NCBI GenBank assembly: GCA_963774305.1 | Contig: CAVZEM010000011.1 | Location: 372,001 to 436,000 of the forward strand | Reading direction: 5' to 3' | DNA: 64,000 nucleotides | Source of the DNA: DASUPK01 sp963774305 | GTDB taxonomy: Bacteria > Actinomycetota > Thermoleophilia > Solirubrobacterales > 70-9 | Shown: one piece after another, positions 23,144-31,220 of the stretch | How positions within the stretch are numbered: the first letter of the stretch is position 1 | Layout: each line of letters begins with the position of its first letter | The notes under the pieces: model-generated | Database searches by the model: none | The model's input: the letters and a program-made list of their open reading frames with translations, nothing else | Told to the model about the DNA's origin: nothing | Program-made: the position numbers and the translations under genes

Positions 23144-23829
23144 GGGAGGTTGTCCTGGTTCGGGTACTGGCCGGCTGCCTCGAGCCTGAGGTCCACCGAG
23201 TCGTCGAGCCTCAGGGGCGAGTTCGGGTCCAGAGTCGAGATGCCGCTGCTCGGCGACGAGGCGAAGGAGACGTCCACATTCGCCGTGTGGGCGGCGTCCG
23301 TGGCGCTCAGGGGTGTCGTCAGGGGGGTCGCGGAGATCGACCCGGAGACGAACTGGTAGTAGCGGAAGATCACGCCCCCGGGCGCGGCCACGTTGGTGAG
23401 CAGCTGCCTGCTGGAGGATGCCGTGCCGGAGAAGGTCCAGGTCGGGGCGGCCCCTCCGGTCGCCGGATAGATGGTGTCGGTGAGGGTGGTTCCCGACAGG
23501 CTGACCACGTGAAGATCGGGAGTCGGGCTCACGGTTGAGCCGCTCTTGGAGAGGAAGCTGATCGAGGTGCCGGTGCTGCCTGCGAGCACGGGGACGATCC
23601 GGGGCGCGACGCAAGACGAATGCAGCATCTGGACGATCTGCGTCATCACCGGCCGGGCGCGCTGGTTGGCGTCGACTCGGTTGCTGATTCGCGCCTGGCT
23701 GTGGACGCCGGTGACGGTCATCGTCCCGACCGCGACCAGCACGGCGATCGTCGCCGGGATCGTGGCGACGAGCTCCATGAGCGTCAGGCCGCTCTCGTCG
23801 CGGCGGAGGCGCCGGAGGAGATTTCTCAC
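23134..23829 (-). CDS. PilW-like minor prepilin
   Basis: A 231-residue prepilin. The leader ends DESG with mature start LTLMELVATIPATIAVLVAVG, including the conserved Glu at +5. The start is GTG at 23829, overlapping the stop of the pilV-like gene (GTGA). The longer open frame upstream lies inside the pilV gene and lacks prepilin features. The mature protein has one Cys pair (CVAPRI... and the C-terminal CV). It probably joins the pilus tip complex with the PilV- and PilX-like proteins. Confidence 0.85.
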   Translation of the reverse strand: MRNLLRRLRRDESGLTLMELVATIPATIAVLVAVGTMTVTGVHSQARISNRVDANQRARPVMTQIVQMLHSSCVAPRIVPVLAGSTGTSISFLSKSGSTVSPTPDLHVVSLSGTTLTDTIYPATGGAAPTWTFSGTASSSRQLLTNVAAPGGVIFRYYQFVSGSISATPLTTPLSATDAAHTANVDVSFASSPSSGISTLDPNSPLRLDDSVDLRLEAAGQYPNQDNLPCV

Positions 23830-25298
23830 GGCGAGCACTGTGCCCCCGATGCGGACGCGGACGACACCGCGCCCGGGCCCGTCAGGTAGATGGACTTGAC
23901 CGTCCCGGTGGTCGGGTCCGTTACCGGCACCTGCTCGATCGGGTTCCCGATCGCGGTCGTCCGGACGTAGTTCATCCGATAGGTCCCGGAGACGTTGGCG
24001 TCGGCGCAGACCTTGTAGTTCGTGCTGTACGGCAGGCCCGGGTCGGTCGGGCCGGTCGTCGTGTCGGCGAGCTGGCCGGAAGCATTGGTCGCGAGAACTC
24101 GGGTGGTCGGCGAGGCCGTCGTGCAATTCATGTCCGTGACATGGACGTCTGCCGAGTTGACCACCGAGCCCGGGCTGCTCGCGCTCGAACCGGTCCTGAC
24201 CGTGAGGTCGAGCGATGGAAGCTGTACGACGTTGTCCGGCGTCGCGCCGGTTCCGGCCGGCGGCACGACCACGCTCGCGAACCCGAGGGGGTTCACCCCG
24301 GTGCCGGTCGGATCCGGGTTGTTCGATGCGCAGACGCCGCCATAGACCGCATAGCTCGACGGAGACGCAAACGGAAAGAGAACCTGCGGCGTGGTGATCG
24401 AAGCGCTGTTCGTGCTGCTGAACGTCTTCCACTGGGTCATGCCGGTGTTGAAGGCACTGATTCCGTCAGCGGAGGAGTTGATCAGCGTGCCCGAGTAGTT
24501 CTCGGTCTTGAACGTGACGGTCAGCGCGCCGGGGCGGTCGTACTGCAGGTTCACGTTGGCGGTTCCCTGATCGACCACGCTCACCGTCTGCGGCGCCGGC
24601 GCGTTGCCATTGGGGTCGACCATCCCGGAGGCCGCTCCGGAGACGGCCATCGAGTAGGTCCCGGCCGGAAGGTTGCGCCAGAGGACGCAGCCCGTCGCGC
24701 CTGTCGTCCCCGTGAAGGACCCGGCGCCCGTTCCGGTCAGGGTCACGCCGGTGATCCCGTTGCTGCCCGCGTCGTCCACGGAGACAAGCAGCGAACCGCT
24801 GTTGGGGACGAGCGAGCCGCTCGGCGGGGAGACGATGGTCTTCGCGGTGACCGGGTGGAGCGGTGCCATCCCGGTCCAGCCGACAGACGCCGTGATCATC
24901 AGGTAGTCCCGCGACCCGGTCCCCGAAGCGCAGGTGCTTGTGCTCGCCGTCTCGGTCAGGAACTGCGAGGACGAGGTGATCGTGTAACAGGTCTGGTTCT
25001 GCTTCGGCGCCGGGGCGGGACAGGTGGTGGCACTGCTGCCGTCCTCGGTCATGTACCTGGTCCGGTTCAGGGTGCTGAGATCGCCGATCCGAAGTGAGCG
25101 GACCCGCTCGAGCTCCTGCTCCGCGAGGTCGTTCGCACGAGCCCTGTGCCGCTCGGTCGCCGACGAGCGGCCGGTCGCCACGAAGGTGGTGACGAAGGCG
25201 GCGGAGACCAGCAGCAGGATGACCGAGCTGACCAGGACCTCCACCAGAGCGAAGCCCTGCTGATCACGGAAGGTCGATTTTGGATTGCACGCTTGCAT
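23826..25298 (-). CDS. PilV-like minor prepilin with Ig-like/CNA-B-like domains
   Basis: A 490-residue prepilin with leader MQACNPKSTFRDQQG and mature start FALVEVLVSSVILLLVSAAFV (Glu at +5). Residues 30-130 resemble PilV (RARANDLAEQELERVRSLR). The rest contains repeats of the type GVTLTGTGAGSFTGTTGATGCVLWRNLPAGTYSMAVSG, similar to carboxypeptidase-regulatory/CNA-B folds found in surface adhesins. An ATG at 25298 was chosen because the leader then has normal length; an upstream in-frame start (25331) would add 11 residues. Likely a pilus tip adhesin. Confidence 0.83.
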   Translation of the reverse strand: MQACNPKSTFRDQQGFALVEVLVSSVILLLVSAAFVTTFVATGRSSATERHRARANDLAEQELERVRSLRIGDLSTLNRTRYMTEDGSSATTCPAPAPKQNQTCYTITSSSQFLTETASTSTCASGTGSRDYLMITASVGWTGMAPLHPVTAKTIVSPPSGSLVPNSGSLLVSVDDAGSNGITGVTLTGTGAGSFTGTTGATGCVLWRNLPAGTYSMAVSGAASGMVDPNGNAPAPQTVSVVDQGTANVNLQYDRPGALTVTFKTENYSGTLINSSADGISAFNTGMTQWKTFSSTNSASITTPQVLFPFASPSSYAVYGGVCASNNPDPTGTGVNPLGFASVVVPPAGTGATPDNVVQLPSLDLTVRTGSSASSPGSVVNSADVHVTDMNCTTASPTTRVLATNASGQLADTTTGPTDPGLPYSTNYKVCADANVSGTYRMNYVRTTAIGNPIEQVPVTDPTTGTVKSIYLTGPGAVSSASASGAQCSP

Positions 25299-25322
25299 GA
25301 GGTATTTGGGCCCTCGCCGTTG

Positions 25323-25357
25323 CATCGGCACGCGACGCGTCCTCGGCCATACCCAGG
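25323..25357 (-). promoter_or_regulatory. two-part motif before the pilV-like gene (copy 2)
   Basis: CCTGGGTATGGC, 16 nt, GCCGATG on the minus strand, identical in both blocks and in spacing to the copy before pilM (20618-20652). It ends 25 nt before the chosen start. Because a strong terminator separates this gene from pilA, a second promoter is expected here. Confidence 0.5.
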
Positions 25358-25424
25358 AGTTGGCAGATCTGGCCGATCGTTCTAAGCGCGAGGGAGCGCA
25401 GATCGTGCCGGCCGTCCAGAAAGC

Positions 25425-25458
25425 GAGAAAGGGCGGGCCCGAAGGCCCGCCCTTTCTC
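25425..25458. terminator. strong intrinsic terminator after pilA
   Basis: A perfect 15-bp stem (GAGAAAGGGCGGGCC and its complement) closes a 4-nt loop, read as TTCG on the minus strand, the very stable UUCG tetraloop. It lies about 50 nt after the pilA stop. A TTTT run follows on the plus strand and GCTTTCT on the minus strand. It should end most pilA transcripts and keep the major pilin far more abundant than the minor ones. Confidence 0.8.
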
Positions 25459-25505
25459 TTTTGCGTGAGGCCCTTTCGAGCGTCACGCGCATCGGCTAGC
25501 TGGGA

Positions 25506-25970
25506 TTAGCCCCAGTTTCCGCCGGTCGGACAACCGCCTCGATCGTTACCGGCGGGCACGGTGCAGGTGTAGCTCAGAACACCGGTACCCGACTTGGCGA
25601 TCGTGAACGCATTGCCGGTCGGGGAGGTGATCGTCACGGTCCAGCTGTTCACCGTACCGCTGGCCGCACTGGCATAGGGCTTCGCCGGGGTGCCGGGCGC
25701 CGTCAGGACCGACGAGTCGATCCCGTTCAGCGTCGCCGGGCTGACCGACGCGTATGAACCGTTGTTGTCAGTGGCGATCGTCTCCGCCGAGACCTGCGAC
25801 GTGTGCGCCATTTCCTTGGCGCTCGAGTCGCTGGCCTTCTGCCGCTGGTTGAAAAACGTCGGGATCGCAATTGCGGCGAGGATCCCAATGATGAGCATGA
25901 CGACCAGGAGCTCGATGAGGGTGAAACCCTCTTCGTTACTGGCCATCCGCTCACGGAGCTTCAAAATCAT
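25506..25970 (-). CDS. pilA: major type IV pilin PilA
   Basis: A 154-residue type IVa prepilin. Leader MILKLRERMASNEEG is followed by mature FTLIELLVVMLIIGILAAIA with Glu at +5. The globular part contains an alpha-beta loop (KEMAHTSQVSAETIATDNNGSYA) and a C-terminal disulfide loop between Cys in YTCTVPAG and GGCPTGG. It has the best Shine-Dalgarno of the cluster (AGGAGGT, 5 nt before ATG), fitting a major subunit. Its 5' leader carries a c-di-GMP riboswitch, and a terminator follows the gene. Confidence 0.95.
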   Translation of the reverse strand: MILKLRERMASNEEGFTLIELLVVMLIIGILAAIAIPTFFNQRQKASDSSAKEMAHTSQVSAETIATDNNGSYASVSPATLNGIDSSVLTAPGTPAKPYASAASGTVNSWTVTITSPTGNAFTIAKSGTGVLSYTCTVPAGNDRGGCPTGGNWG

Positions 25971-26032
25971 CTCGACCTCCTAGGTCTTGATCTCCGTGCC
26001 AGAGCCCCGTGACCGTCGAAGTCGGTTGACCC

Positions 26033-26118
26033 CGGTGGCAGCCCGGCGGACTCCTGTTCTGACTAGGAGCCCCGTGGCTTTGCGTCCCCACCTCGCGATG
26101 GGTTTGCCTTTCTCACCG
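26033..26118 (-). ncRNA. cyclic-di-GMP-I (GEMM) riboswitch in the pilA leader
   Basis: The minus-strand RNA shows the class I c-di-GMP aptamer. Stem P1 is CGGTG/CACCG (26118-26114 with 26037-26033). The conserved AAGGCAAACC is followed by a hairpin with a GCGA tetraloop (CCCATC-GCGA-GGTGGG), the hallmark GGGACGCAAAGCC, a second hairpin (GGCTCCT/AGGAGTCC) and the closing GCCGGGCTGCCACCG. The layout matches the Vibrio Vc2 aptamer helix by helix. The expression platform is the 60-nt stretch to the AGGAGGT site of pilA; no classic terminator is seen there, so control of translation is possible. Confidence 0.9.
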
Positions 26119-26147
26119 AAGGCCCTGGCGTTTTCTTTACGCGGCTT

Positions 26148-26174
26148 CAATCGACGCCCTGGCGGACGGCTTTA
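26148..26174 (-). promoter_or_regulatory. sigma28/WhiG-like promoter of pilA
   Basis: On the minus strand TAAA (26174-26171), 15 nt, GTCGATTG (26155-26148), close to the FliA/WhiG consensus TAAA-N15/16-GCCGATAA. Transcription would begin near 26140, about 20 nt before the riboswitch. The remainder of the 329-base gap up to the GNAT gene shows nothing else I can name except an ACTGAC/GTCAGT inverted pair at the GNAT start. Confidence 0.6.
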
Positions 26175-26299
26175 GCAAGTCCCTCAATAGTGCTTAGACC
26201 AACGCACTCATACGTGCGTCCAGCGGTGCAGGAACCGACCCTCCGGCATGGTTTGCGCCAGCGGCCGCCTGAGACGCGGACTGCATCGATACTGACAAT

Positions 26300-26872
26300 G
26301 TGGACCGGTCAGTCCCCGGGGATTGGTTCGAGACCGTCGACGGCATCGGGCTGTCGGCGCGGCCGATCGCGGCGGACGACAAGGACGCTCTCGTTGACGC
26401 CTTCCGGCACCTCAGCCAGGAAACGGTCTACAAGCGCTTCCTGGCGCCCGTGAAGCGGCTGACGGAGAGCAAGCTGGCATACCTGACCGAGCTCGACCAC
26501 AGCGATCATGAGGCCCTCGTGGCGGTCACGGAGGCGTGTGAGATCGTCGGGGTGGCCAGATACGTCCGCGAGCCGGGCAAGGCCGAGGCCGAGGTGGCCG
26601 TCACGGTGCGCGACGAGTGGCAGGGCAGAGGCGTCGGGACCGCGCTGCTCGGGAGGCTCGCGGCGAGGGCGTCGAAAAACGGCGTGGAGCGGTTCACCGG
26701 CGTCTGTCTCGCCACCAACCGCGAGATGATCCAGCTGTTCGACGAGATCGATCCCGCCGCGCGACACCACTCGAACGGGGAGACCACCGTAGTCGAGGTG
26801 ACCCTGCCCACCCGCGCCACGCACGCCATCAGGCCGGCACTGCGCGCGGCGGCAAGGGCGCGGCCGAAATGA
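26300..26872 (+). CDS. GNAT-family N-acetyltransferase
   Basis: A 190-residue protein with a single GNAT fold. The acetyl-CoA pyrophosphate-binding motif A is VRDEWQGRGVGTALLGRLAARA (about 107-128), preceded by ALVAVTEACEIVGVARYV (strand beta4). The N-terminal SARPIAADDKDALVDAFRHLSQETVYKRFL motif is typical of the GNATs found fused to or near acetyl-CoA synthetase-like proteins that acetylate metabolic enzymes; here it is stand-alone and the substrate is unknown. GTG start with no Shine-Dalgarno. It breaks the pilus cluster and is transcribed against it. Confidence 0.87.
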   Translation: MDRSVPGDWFETVDGIGLSARPIAADDKDALVDAFRHLSQETVYKRFLAPVKRLTESKLAYLTELDHSDHEALVAVTEACEIVGVARYVREPGKAEAEVAVTVRDEWQGRGVGTALLGRLAARASKNGVERFTGVCLATNREMIQLFDEIDPAARHHSNGETTVVEVTLPTRATHAIRPALRAAARARPK

Positions 26873-26875
26873 CGG

Positions 26876-26970
26876 CTAGCGGCCACCAGGCCGCACTACT
26901 TACGAGCGGCGGCGAAGCCGCCGCGACTCCGGGCGGGCGGCCGCCCGTGGCCGCGACTTGATGGCGAAGC
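26876..26970 (-). repeat. intergenic repeat, copy C (reversed)
   Basis: Reverse-orientation copy of the repeat at 14550 and 33397. Read on the minus strand it runs GCTTCGCCATCAAG, CGCGGCCACGGGCGGCCGCC, a GGCGGCTTCGCCGCC hairpin and GCGGCCTGGTGGCCGCTAG. It fills the gap between the convergent GNAT and pilC genes, beginning at the pilC stop. Confidence 0.8.
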
Positions 26971-28205
26971 TAGCGAATCTTGTCGTACAGGGAGAAGAGC
27001 GGCAGGTACATCGAGATCACGATGAACCCGACCATGCACCCGACGAAGATGATCATCACCGGCTCGAGCAGCGAGGTCAGCGCCTTCACCTTGGCGTCAA
27101 CCTCGGCCTCGTAGAAGTCGGCGATCTTGACCAGCATCTGCTCGAGCTGACCGGTCTCCTCCCCGACCGAGATCATGTGGCCGACCATCGGCGGGAAGAC
27201 GTCGCACTTTTCGATCGGATGCGCGATCGTCCCCCCTCCCTTCACGGAGCTGTAGACCTCGTCCATCGCGTTCTCGACCAGCACGTTGCCGGACGTCTGT
27301 CCCACGAGCTTGATCGATTGCAGGATCGGGACACCGGATGCGACCGAACCGGAGAACGTCCGCGACCAGCGGGCGATCGCGATCTTGCGGACGACGTCGC
27401 CGATGTGGGCGGGGAGGCGCAGCTTGAAGCGATCCCACTGCTCCCTGCCTCGCTCGGTCTTCTTCCATTGGAAGAAGCCCACCAAGGCGCCAACCAACCC
27501 GGGGATCCAAATGAACCAGTAGTCCGTGACGGCGTGCGAGATCCCGATCGTGACCTGGGTCATCGCGGGCAGGTCTGCGGACTCGCCCGGCTGATCCGCA
27601 ACCGCCTCCTTGAAAGCGTTCGCGAAGACGGGCACGATGAAGATGACCACCGCCAGCATGATCAGGACGGCGGCGCCGAAGATGAAGGCGGGATAGAGCA
27701 TCGCCGAGCGCACCTGCCGGCGCAGGGCGTCCATCTTCTCGAGCTGGTACGCGACTCGGTCGAGCGCCTCCTCGAGCCGGCCCGACTGCTCGCCCGACCG
27801 CACCATCGCTCTGAACAGGGGATCGAACATCAGCGGCCTTCGCTCCATGGCGTCGGCCAGTGAGCTGCCTGCCTCGACGTCCTGGCGGACGCCGGCGATC
27901 GCCTCCTTCAGGCGCTCGTCCTCGGTTTGATCCTCGAGGGTGTAGAGGGAGCGGAGCATCGGCATGCCCGATGCGACGAGGGTCGCGAACTGTCGCGAGA
28001 AGACCGACATCTCGCGCATCCCGACGCCGCGGAAGCGGTCGAAGAGGCGCTCGAACCGGAACGCCTCGTTCTTCTCGGAGACGTCGAGGACGATCAGCCC
28101 TCGTTCGCGCAACTGCTCGGAGACCTGGGTCTTCGTCTCGGCGTCCATCTCCCCACGGGAGGGGATCCCGGCAACGTCGACGGCCCTGAAGGCGTAGGTG
28201 CTCAT
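26970..28205 (-). CDS. pilC: PilC/GspF-family inner-membrane platform protein
   Basis: A 411-residue protein with two tandem T2SF domains. Each has a cytoplasmic helical bundle (FSRQFATLVASGMPMLRSLYTLEDQT in the first, WSRTFSGSVASGVPILQSIKLVGQT in the second) followed by membrane helices; there are three to four membrane segments in all. The N-terminal 60 residues form the ARCN-like domain that contacts the motor. PilC is turned by PilB and PilT to insert or remove pilins. It abuts pilT without a gap and should be in the same transcript. Confidence 0.95.
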   Translation of the reverse strand: MSTYAFRAVDVAGIPSRGEMDAETKTQVSEQLRERGLIVLDVSEKNEAFRFERLFDRFRGVGMREMSVFSRQFATLVASGMPMLRSLYTLEDQTEDERLKEAIAGVRQDVEAGSSLADAMERRPLMFDPLFRAMVRSGEQSGRLEEALDRVAYQLEKMDALRRQVRSAMLYPAFIFGAAVLIMLAVVIFIVPVFANAFKEAVADQPGESADLPAMTQVTIGISHAVTDYWFIWIPGLVGALVGFFQWKKTERGREQWDRFKLRLPAHIGDVVRKIAIARWSRTFSGSVASGVPILQSIKLVGQTSGNVLVENAMDEVYSSVKGGGTIAHPIEKCDVFPPMVGHMISVGEETGQLEQMLVKIADFYEAEVDAKVKALTSLLEPVMIIFVGCMVGFIVISMYLPLFSLYDKIR

Positions 28206-29342
28206 CTAGCGCCCGTTCGTCGATCCGGCGGCCGCCGGCGTGCCCTGGGATGCCGGAGCCGGGCCGAGGAGGCGCTTGAGCTCCTCGGGGACCGAGGCTC
28301 GTTGCTCGGCGAGCTTGCGCGAGATCCGGCCAAGCCGGACCAGCTGCGCGAGGTGAGCGTCCATCGTCTGCATGCCGGTTGAGCCCGAGGTCTGGATCGC
28401 GGAGTAGATCTGGTGGGTCTTCCCCTCGCGAATCAGGTTGCGGACGGCGGGCGTGGGCACAAGGACCTCGCAAGCGACGACTCGGCCTGAGCCGTCGACC
28501 GTCGGCAGCAGTTGCTGCGTGACGATCCCCTGCAGCCCGATCGAGAGCTGCATCCGGACCTGCGACTGCTGCTGCGCCGGGAAGACATCGATGATGCGGT
28601 CGACCGTTTGGGCCGTGGACTGGGTGTGCAGCGTGGCGAAGACCAGGTGCCCCGTCTCGGCCGCGGTCAGGGCGGTCTCCATGGTCTCGAGGTCCCGCAT
28701 CTCGCCGACCAGGATCACGTCCGGATCCTCGCGGAGGGCCGCTTTCAGGGCGGACGCGAAGTCCTGCGCGTCCGCGCCGATCTCGCGCTGGTTGACGATG
28801 CAGCGCTTGTGCCCATGGAGGAACTCGATCGGGTCCTCGATCGTGAGGATGTGCTCCTCGCGCTCGCCGTTGATGATGTTGAGCATCGCTGCGAGCGTGG
28901 TGGACTTACCGGAGCCGGTGGGCCCCGTCACCAGGACAAGCCCGCGCGGCTTCCGGGTCAAGTCCTCGAGCACCTTCGGCAACCCGAGCTCGTCCAGGTC
29001 GGGGATCTGGTGGGGAATCCGGCGGAATGCGGCGCTGATCGAGCCTCGCTGGAAGAAGCAGTTGACGCGGAACCGGGACACGCCGGGGACCGCGTACGCA
29101 AGGTCGAGCTGCTTGTTGGACTCGAACTTCTTGCGCTGGTCGTCGTTCAGCAGGGAGTAGACCGTGTCCCTTGTGTCCTGCGGCAGCAGGCGCCCGTACT
29201 CCTCCATGGGAGCGATCCGACCCCGCACGCGCAGGGCGGGCGGATAGCCGGGGGTCAGGTGAACGTCGGAGGCCCGCTGCTCAGCCATCCGGGTGAGCAC
29301 CTCGGCGAAGTCATATTTCCTCGTGGCCTGAGCGGCTTCCAT
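28206..29342 (-). CDS. pilT: PilT-family pilus retraction ATPase (copy downstream of pilB)
   Basis: A 378-residue hexameric ATPase of the secretion NTPase superfamily: N-terminal PAS-like domain (EVLTRMAEQRASDVHLTPG), Walker A GPTGSGKSTT, Asp box, Walker B ILVGEMRDLETMETAL and the His box. It has the AIRNLIREGK-like motif of PilT (here AVRNLIREGKTHQIYSAIQT) near the C-terminus. I chose the ATG at 29342 with a GGATAGAG Shine-Dalgarno; the frame also allows a TTG at 29384. A second PilT gene lies 2.5 kb upstream, so two retraction motors may work in different conditions. Confidence 0.92.
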   Translation of the reverse strand: MEAAQATRKYDFAEVLTRMAEQRASDVHLTPGYPPALRVRGRIAPMEEYGRLLPQDTRDTVYSLLNDDQRKKFESNKQLDLAYAVPGVSRFRVNCFFQRGSISAAFRRIPHQIPDLDELGLPKVLEDLTRKPRGLVLVTGPTGSGKSTTLAAMLNIINGEREEHILTIEDPIEFLHGHKRCIVNQREIGADAQDFASALKAALREDPDVILVGEMRDLETMETALTAAETGHLVFATLHTQSTAQTVDRIIDVFPAQQQSQVRMQLSIGLQGIVTQQLLPTVDGSGRVVACEVLVPTPAVRNLIREGKTHQIYSAIQTSGSTGMQTMDAHLAQLVRLGRISRKLAEQRASVPEELKRLLGPAPASQGTPAAAGSTNGR

Positions 29343-29399
29343 CTCTATCCAATCGTCCGCCGGGCCGCGTCCCTTAACACTCAATAGTGGGGTGCGGGC

Positions 29400-31211
29400 C
29401 TAGCTGGCGACTCGTGAGATCTCCTGGACGCTGGTCAGCCCGGCTCGCACCTTCGCCAGCCCGGACTGCCGGAGGGTCAGCATCCCCTCCTCGATCGCGA
29501 CCTTGGCGATCTCCGACTCGGGGGCGCGGTTCACAACCATGTCCTTGATCCGGTCGCTGAGCACCATCACGGAATAGACGCCGAGGCGCCCTCGGTAGCC
29601 GATTCCATGGCAGCGTGTGCATCCCACCGGCTCGTAGGCCTCGAGATCCGTGCCGACCCTGAACCCCGCATCGGTCAGGGACTGCTGGGGTACGACCGCC
29701 CGACGCTTGCACGTGGGGCAGAGGACTCGCGCCAGCCTCTGGGCCACCACGCATTCGATCGCCGAGGAGGTCAGGAAGGACTCGATCCCCATCTCCTGCA
29801 GCCGGGTGATCGCACCGGGCGCGTCGTTGGTGTGCAGGGTGGTGAGCACCATGTGGCCGGTGAGCGCGGCCTCGATCGCGATCCGCGCGGTCTCGGCGTC
29901 ACGGATCTCGCCCACCATGATCACGTCGGGGTCGGCGCGGAGCACTGAGCGCAGACCAGTCGCGAAGGTGAGACCGGCCCTGCGATGAACCCCGATCTGG
30001 TTCACGCCTTGAAGCCGGTACTCCACCGGGTCCTCGATCGTGACGATGTGCTTGTCCACCTTGTTCAGGTCCTGGAGGGCCGCGTAGAGGGTCGTCGACT
30101 TGCCCGCGCCGGTAGGACCGGTGACCAGAACCGCGCCGTACGGCTCGCGGAAGGAGGTCTCGAAGCGCTCGCGCATGTCCCCATCCATGCCGAGGTCGCC
30201 CAGCGTTCGCAGCGCCGTCGCCTCATCCAGGATCCGGATCGAGGCTCCCTCCCCCTCCTGCGTCGGCAGCGTCGTCACTCGCAGATCGATGCGCCGGTCT
30301 TCGACCATCACGCCGACCCGGCCGTCCTGCGGGACTCGCTTCTCGGCGATGTCAAGTTCGCTCATGATCTTGATTCGCGAGATCACGCCCGCCACCATCC
30401 GCTTGGGAACCCGCGCGGTCTCCTGGAGAACGCCGTCGATGCGGAAGCGGATCCTCATCTCGGCGTCGCCCGGCTCGAAGTGGATGTCGGATGCACCCTC
30501 GGCGACCGCCTGCCCCAGGATGCTGTTGACGAGCTTGATGACCGGACCGTCCTGCGCCGACGCCCGCAGGTCGGTGACCTCGGCCTCCTGCAGTGTGTCC
30601 TGCGTCTCCCCCTCGCCCTCCGCGATCGCGTCCGCGACGGTGCTCTGCATCGTCCCGAGCTTCGTGACGAGCCCCTCGATGTCATGGGCCGGCGCCACGG
30701 CCACCTGACAGGTGAGCCCGGTCGCCATCTGGATGTCGTCCAGCGCCAGCACGTTCGCGGGATCCGCCATCGCCAGCAGGACCGTGCTCTCGTCGATGAA
30801 GGCGACCGGGAGGGCCTGGTGGCGTCGGGCCGACTTGACCGAGATCAGGTTCGCCGCGCCCATGTCGACGGCGAAGGCGTCGAGCTCCACGAAGTCGAGT
30901 CCGTACCTCTCGGCGGTCGCGCGCGAGACCTGCTCCGAGTCGATCGTGCCCTGCTCCAGGAGGATCTCCTCCGGCCGCCGGCCCGCCGTGCGCGACAGCG
31001 CGATCGCCTGGTCGACCTGGTCCCGTGTCGCGTATCCCAGGTCGACTATCGCGTCGGTTATGAAGGCGCCGGAGTGCCCGCGGGTCATCGGGTGGATCAG
31101 CCCGGAAACCCCCGTATCCGGGTCCTCAGGCTCTCTCGCCGCGGCCTCGCTCGCGCCGGGCCCGTCGTTGGGCCCCGGAAGCGGCCTCAGATAGTCAGGG
31201 AGCTCCCGCAT
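29400..31211 (-). CDS. pilB: PilB/GspE-family pilus extension ATPase with MshEN-like N-terminus
   Basis: A 603-residue ATPase. Residues about 50-200 form an MshEN/T2SSE-N region with the motif RPEEILLEQGTIDSEQVSRATAERYG; MshEN domains of related ATPases bind c-di-GMP. The core has Walker A GPTGAGKSTT (Lys-371), Walker B IMVGEIRDAETARIAI, the His box TTLHTNDAPGAITRL, and a zinc site CPTCKRR...CTRCHG, diagnostic of PilB. It powers pilus extension with PilC. With the riboswitch before pilA it offers a second possible input for c-di-GMP. Whether all nucleotide-contacting residues are present needs alignment. Confidence 0.94.
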   Translation of the reverse strand: MRELPDYLRPLPGPNDGPGASEAAAREPEDPDTGVSGLIHPMTRGHSGAFITDAIVDLGYATRDQVDQAIALSRTAGRRPEEILLEQGTIDSEQVSRATAERYGLDFVELDAFAVDMGAANLISVKSARRHQALPVAFIDESTVLLAMADPANVLALDDIQMATGLTCQVAVAPAHDIEGLVTKLGTMQSTVADAIAEGEGETQDTLQEAEVTDLRASAQDGPVIKLVNSILGQAVAEGASDIHFEPGDAEMRIRFRIDGVLQETARVPKRMVAGVISRIKIMSELDIAEKRVPQDGRVGVMVEDRRIDLRVTTLPTQEGEGASIRILDEATALRTLGDLGMDGDMRERFETSFREPYGAVLVTGPTGAGKSTTLYAALQDLNKVDKHIVTIEDPVEYRLQGVNQIGVHRRAGLTFATGLRSVLRADPDVIMVGEIRDAETARIAIEAALTGHMVLTTLHTNDAPGAITRLQEMGIESFLTSSAIECVVAQRLARVLCPTCKRRAVVPQQSLTDAGFRVGTDLEAYEPVGCTRCHGIGYRGRLGVYSVMVLSDRIKDMVVNRAPESEIAKVAIEEGMLTLRQSGLAKVRAGLTSVQEISRVAS

Positions 31212-31220
31212 GGGAGGCCC

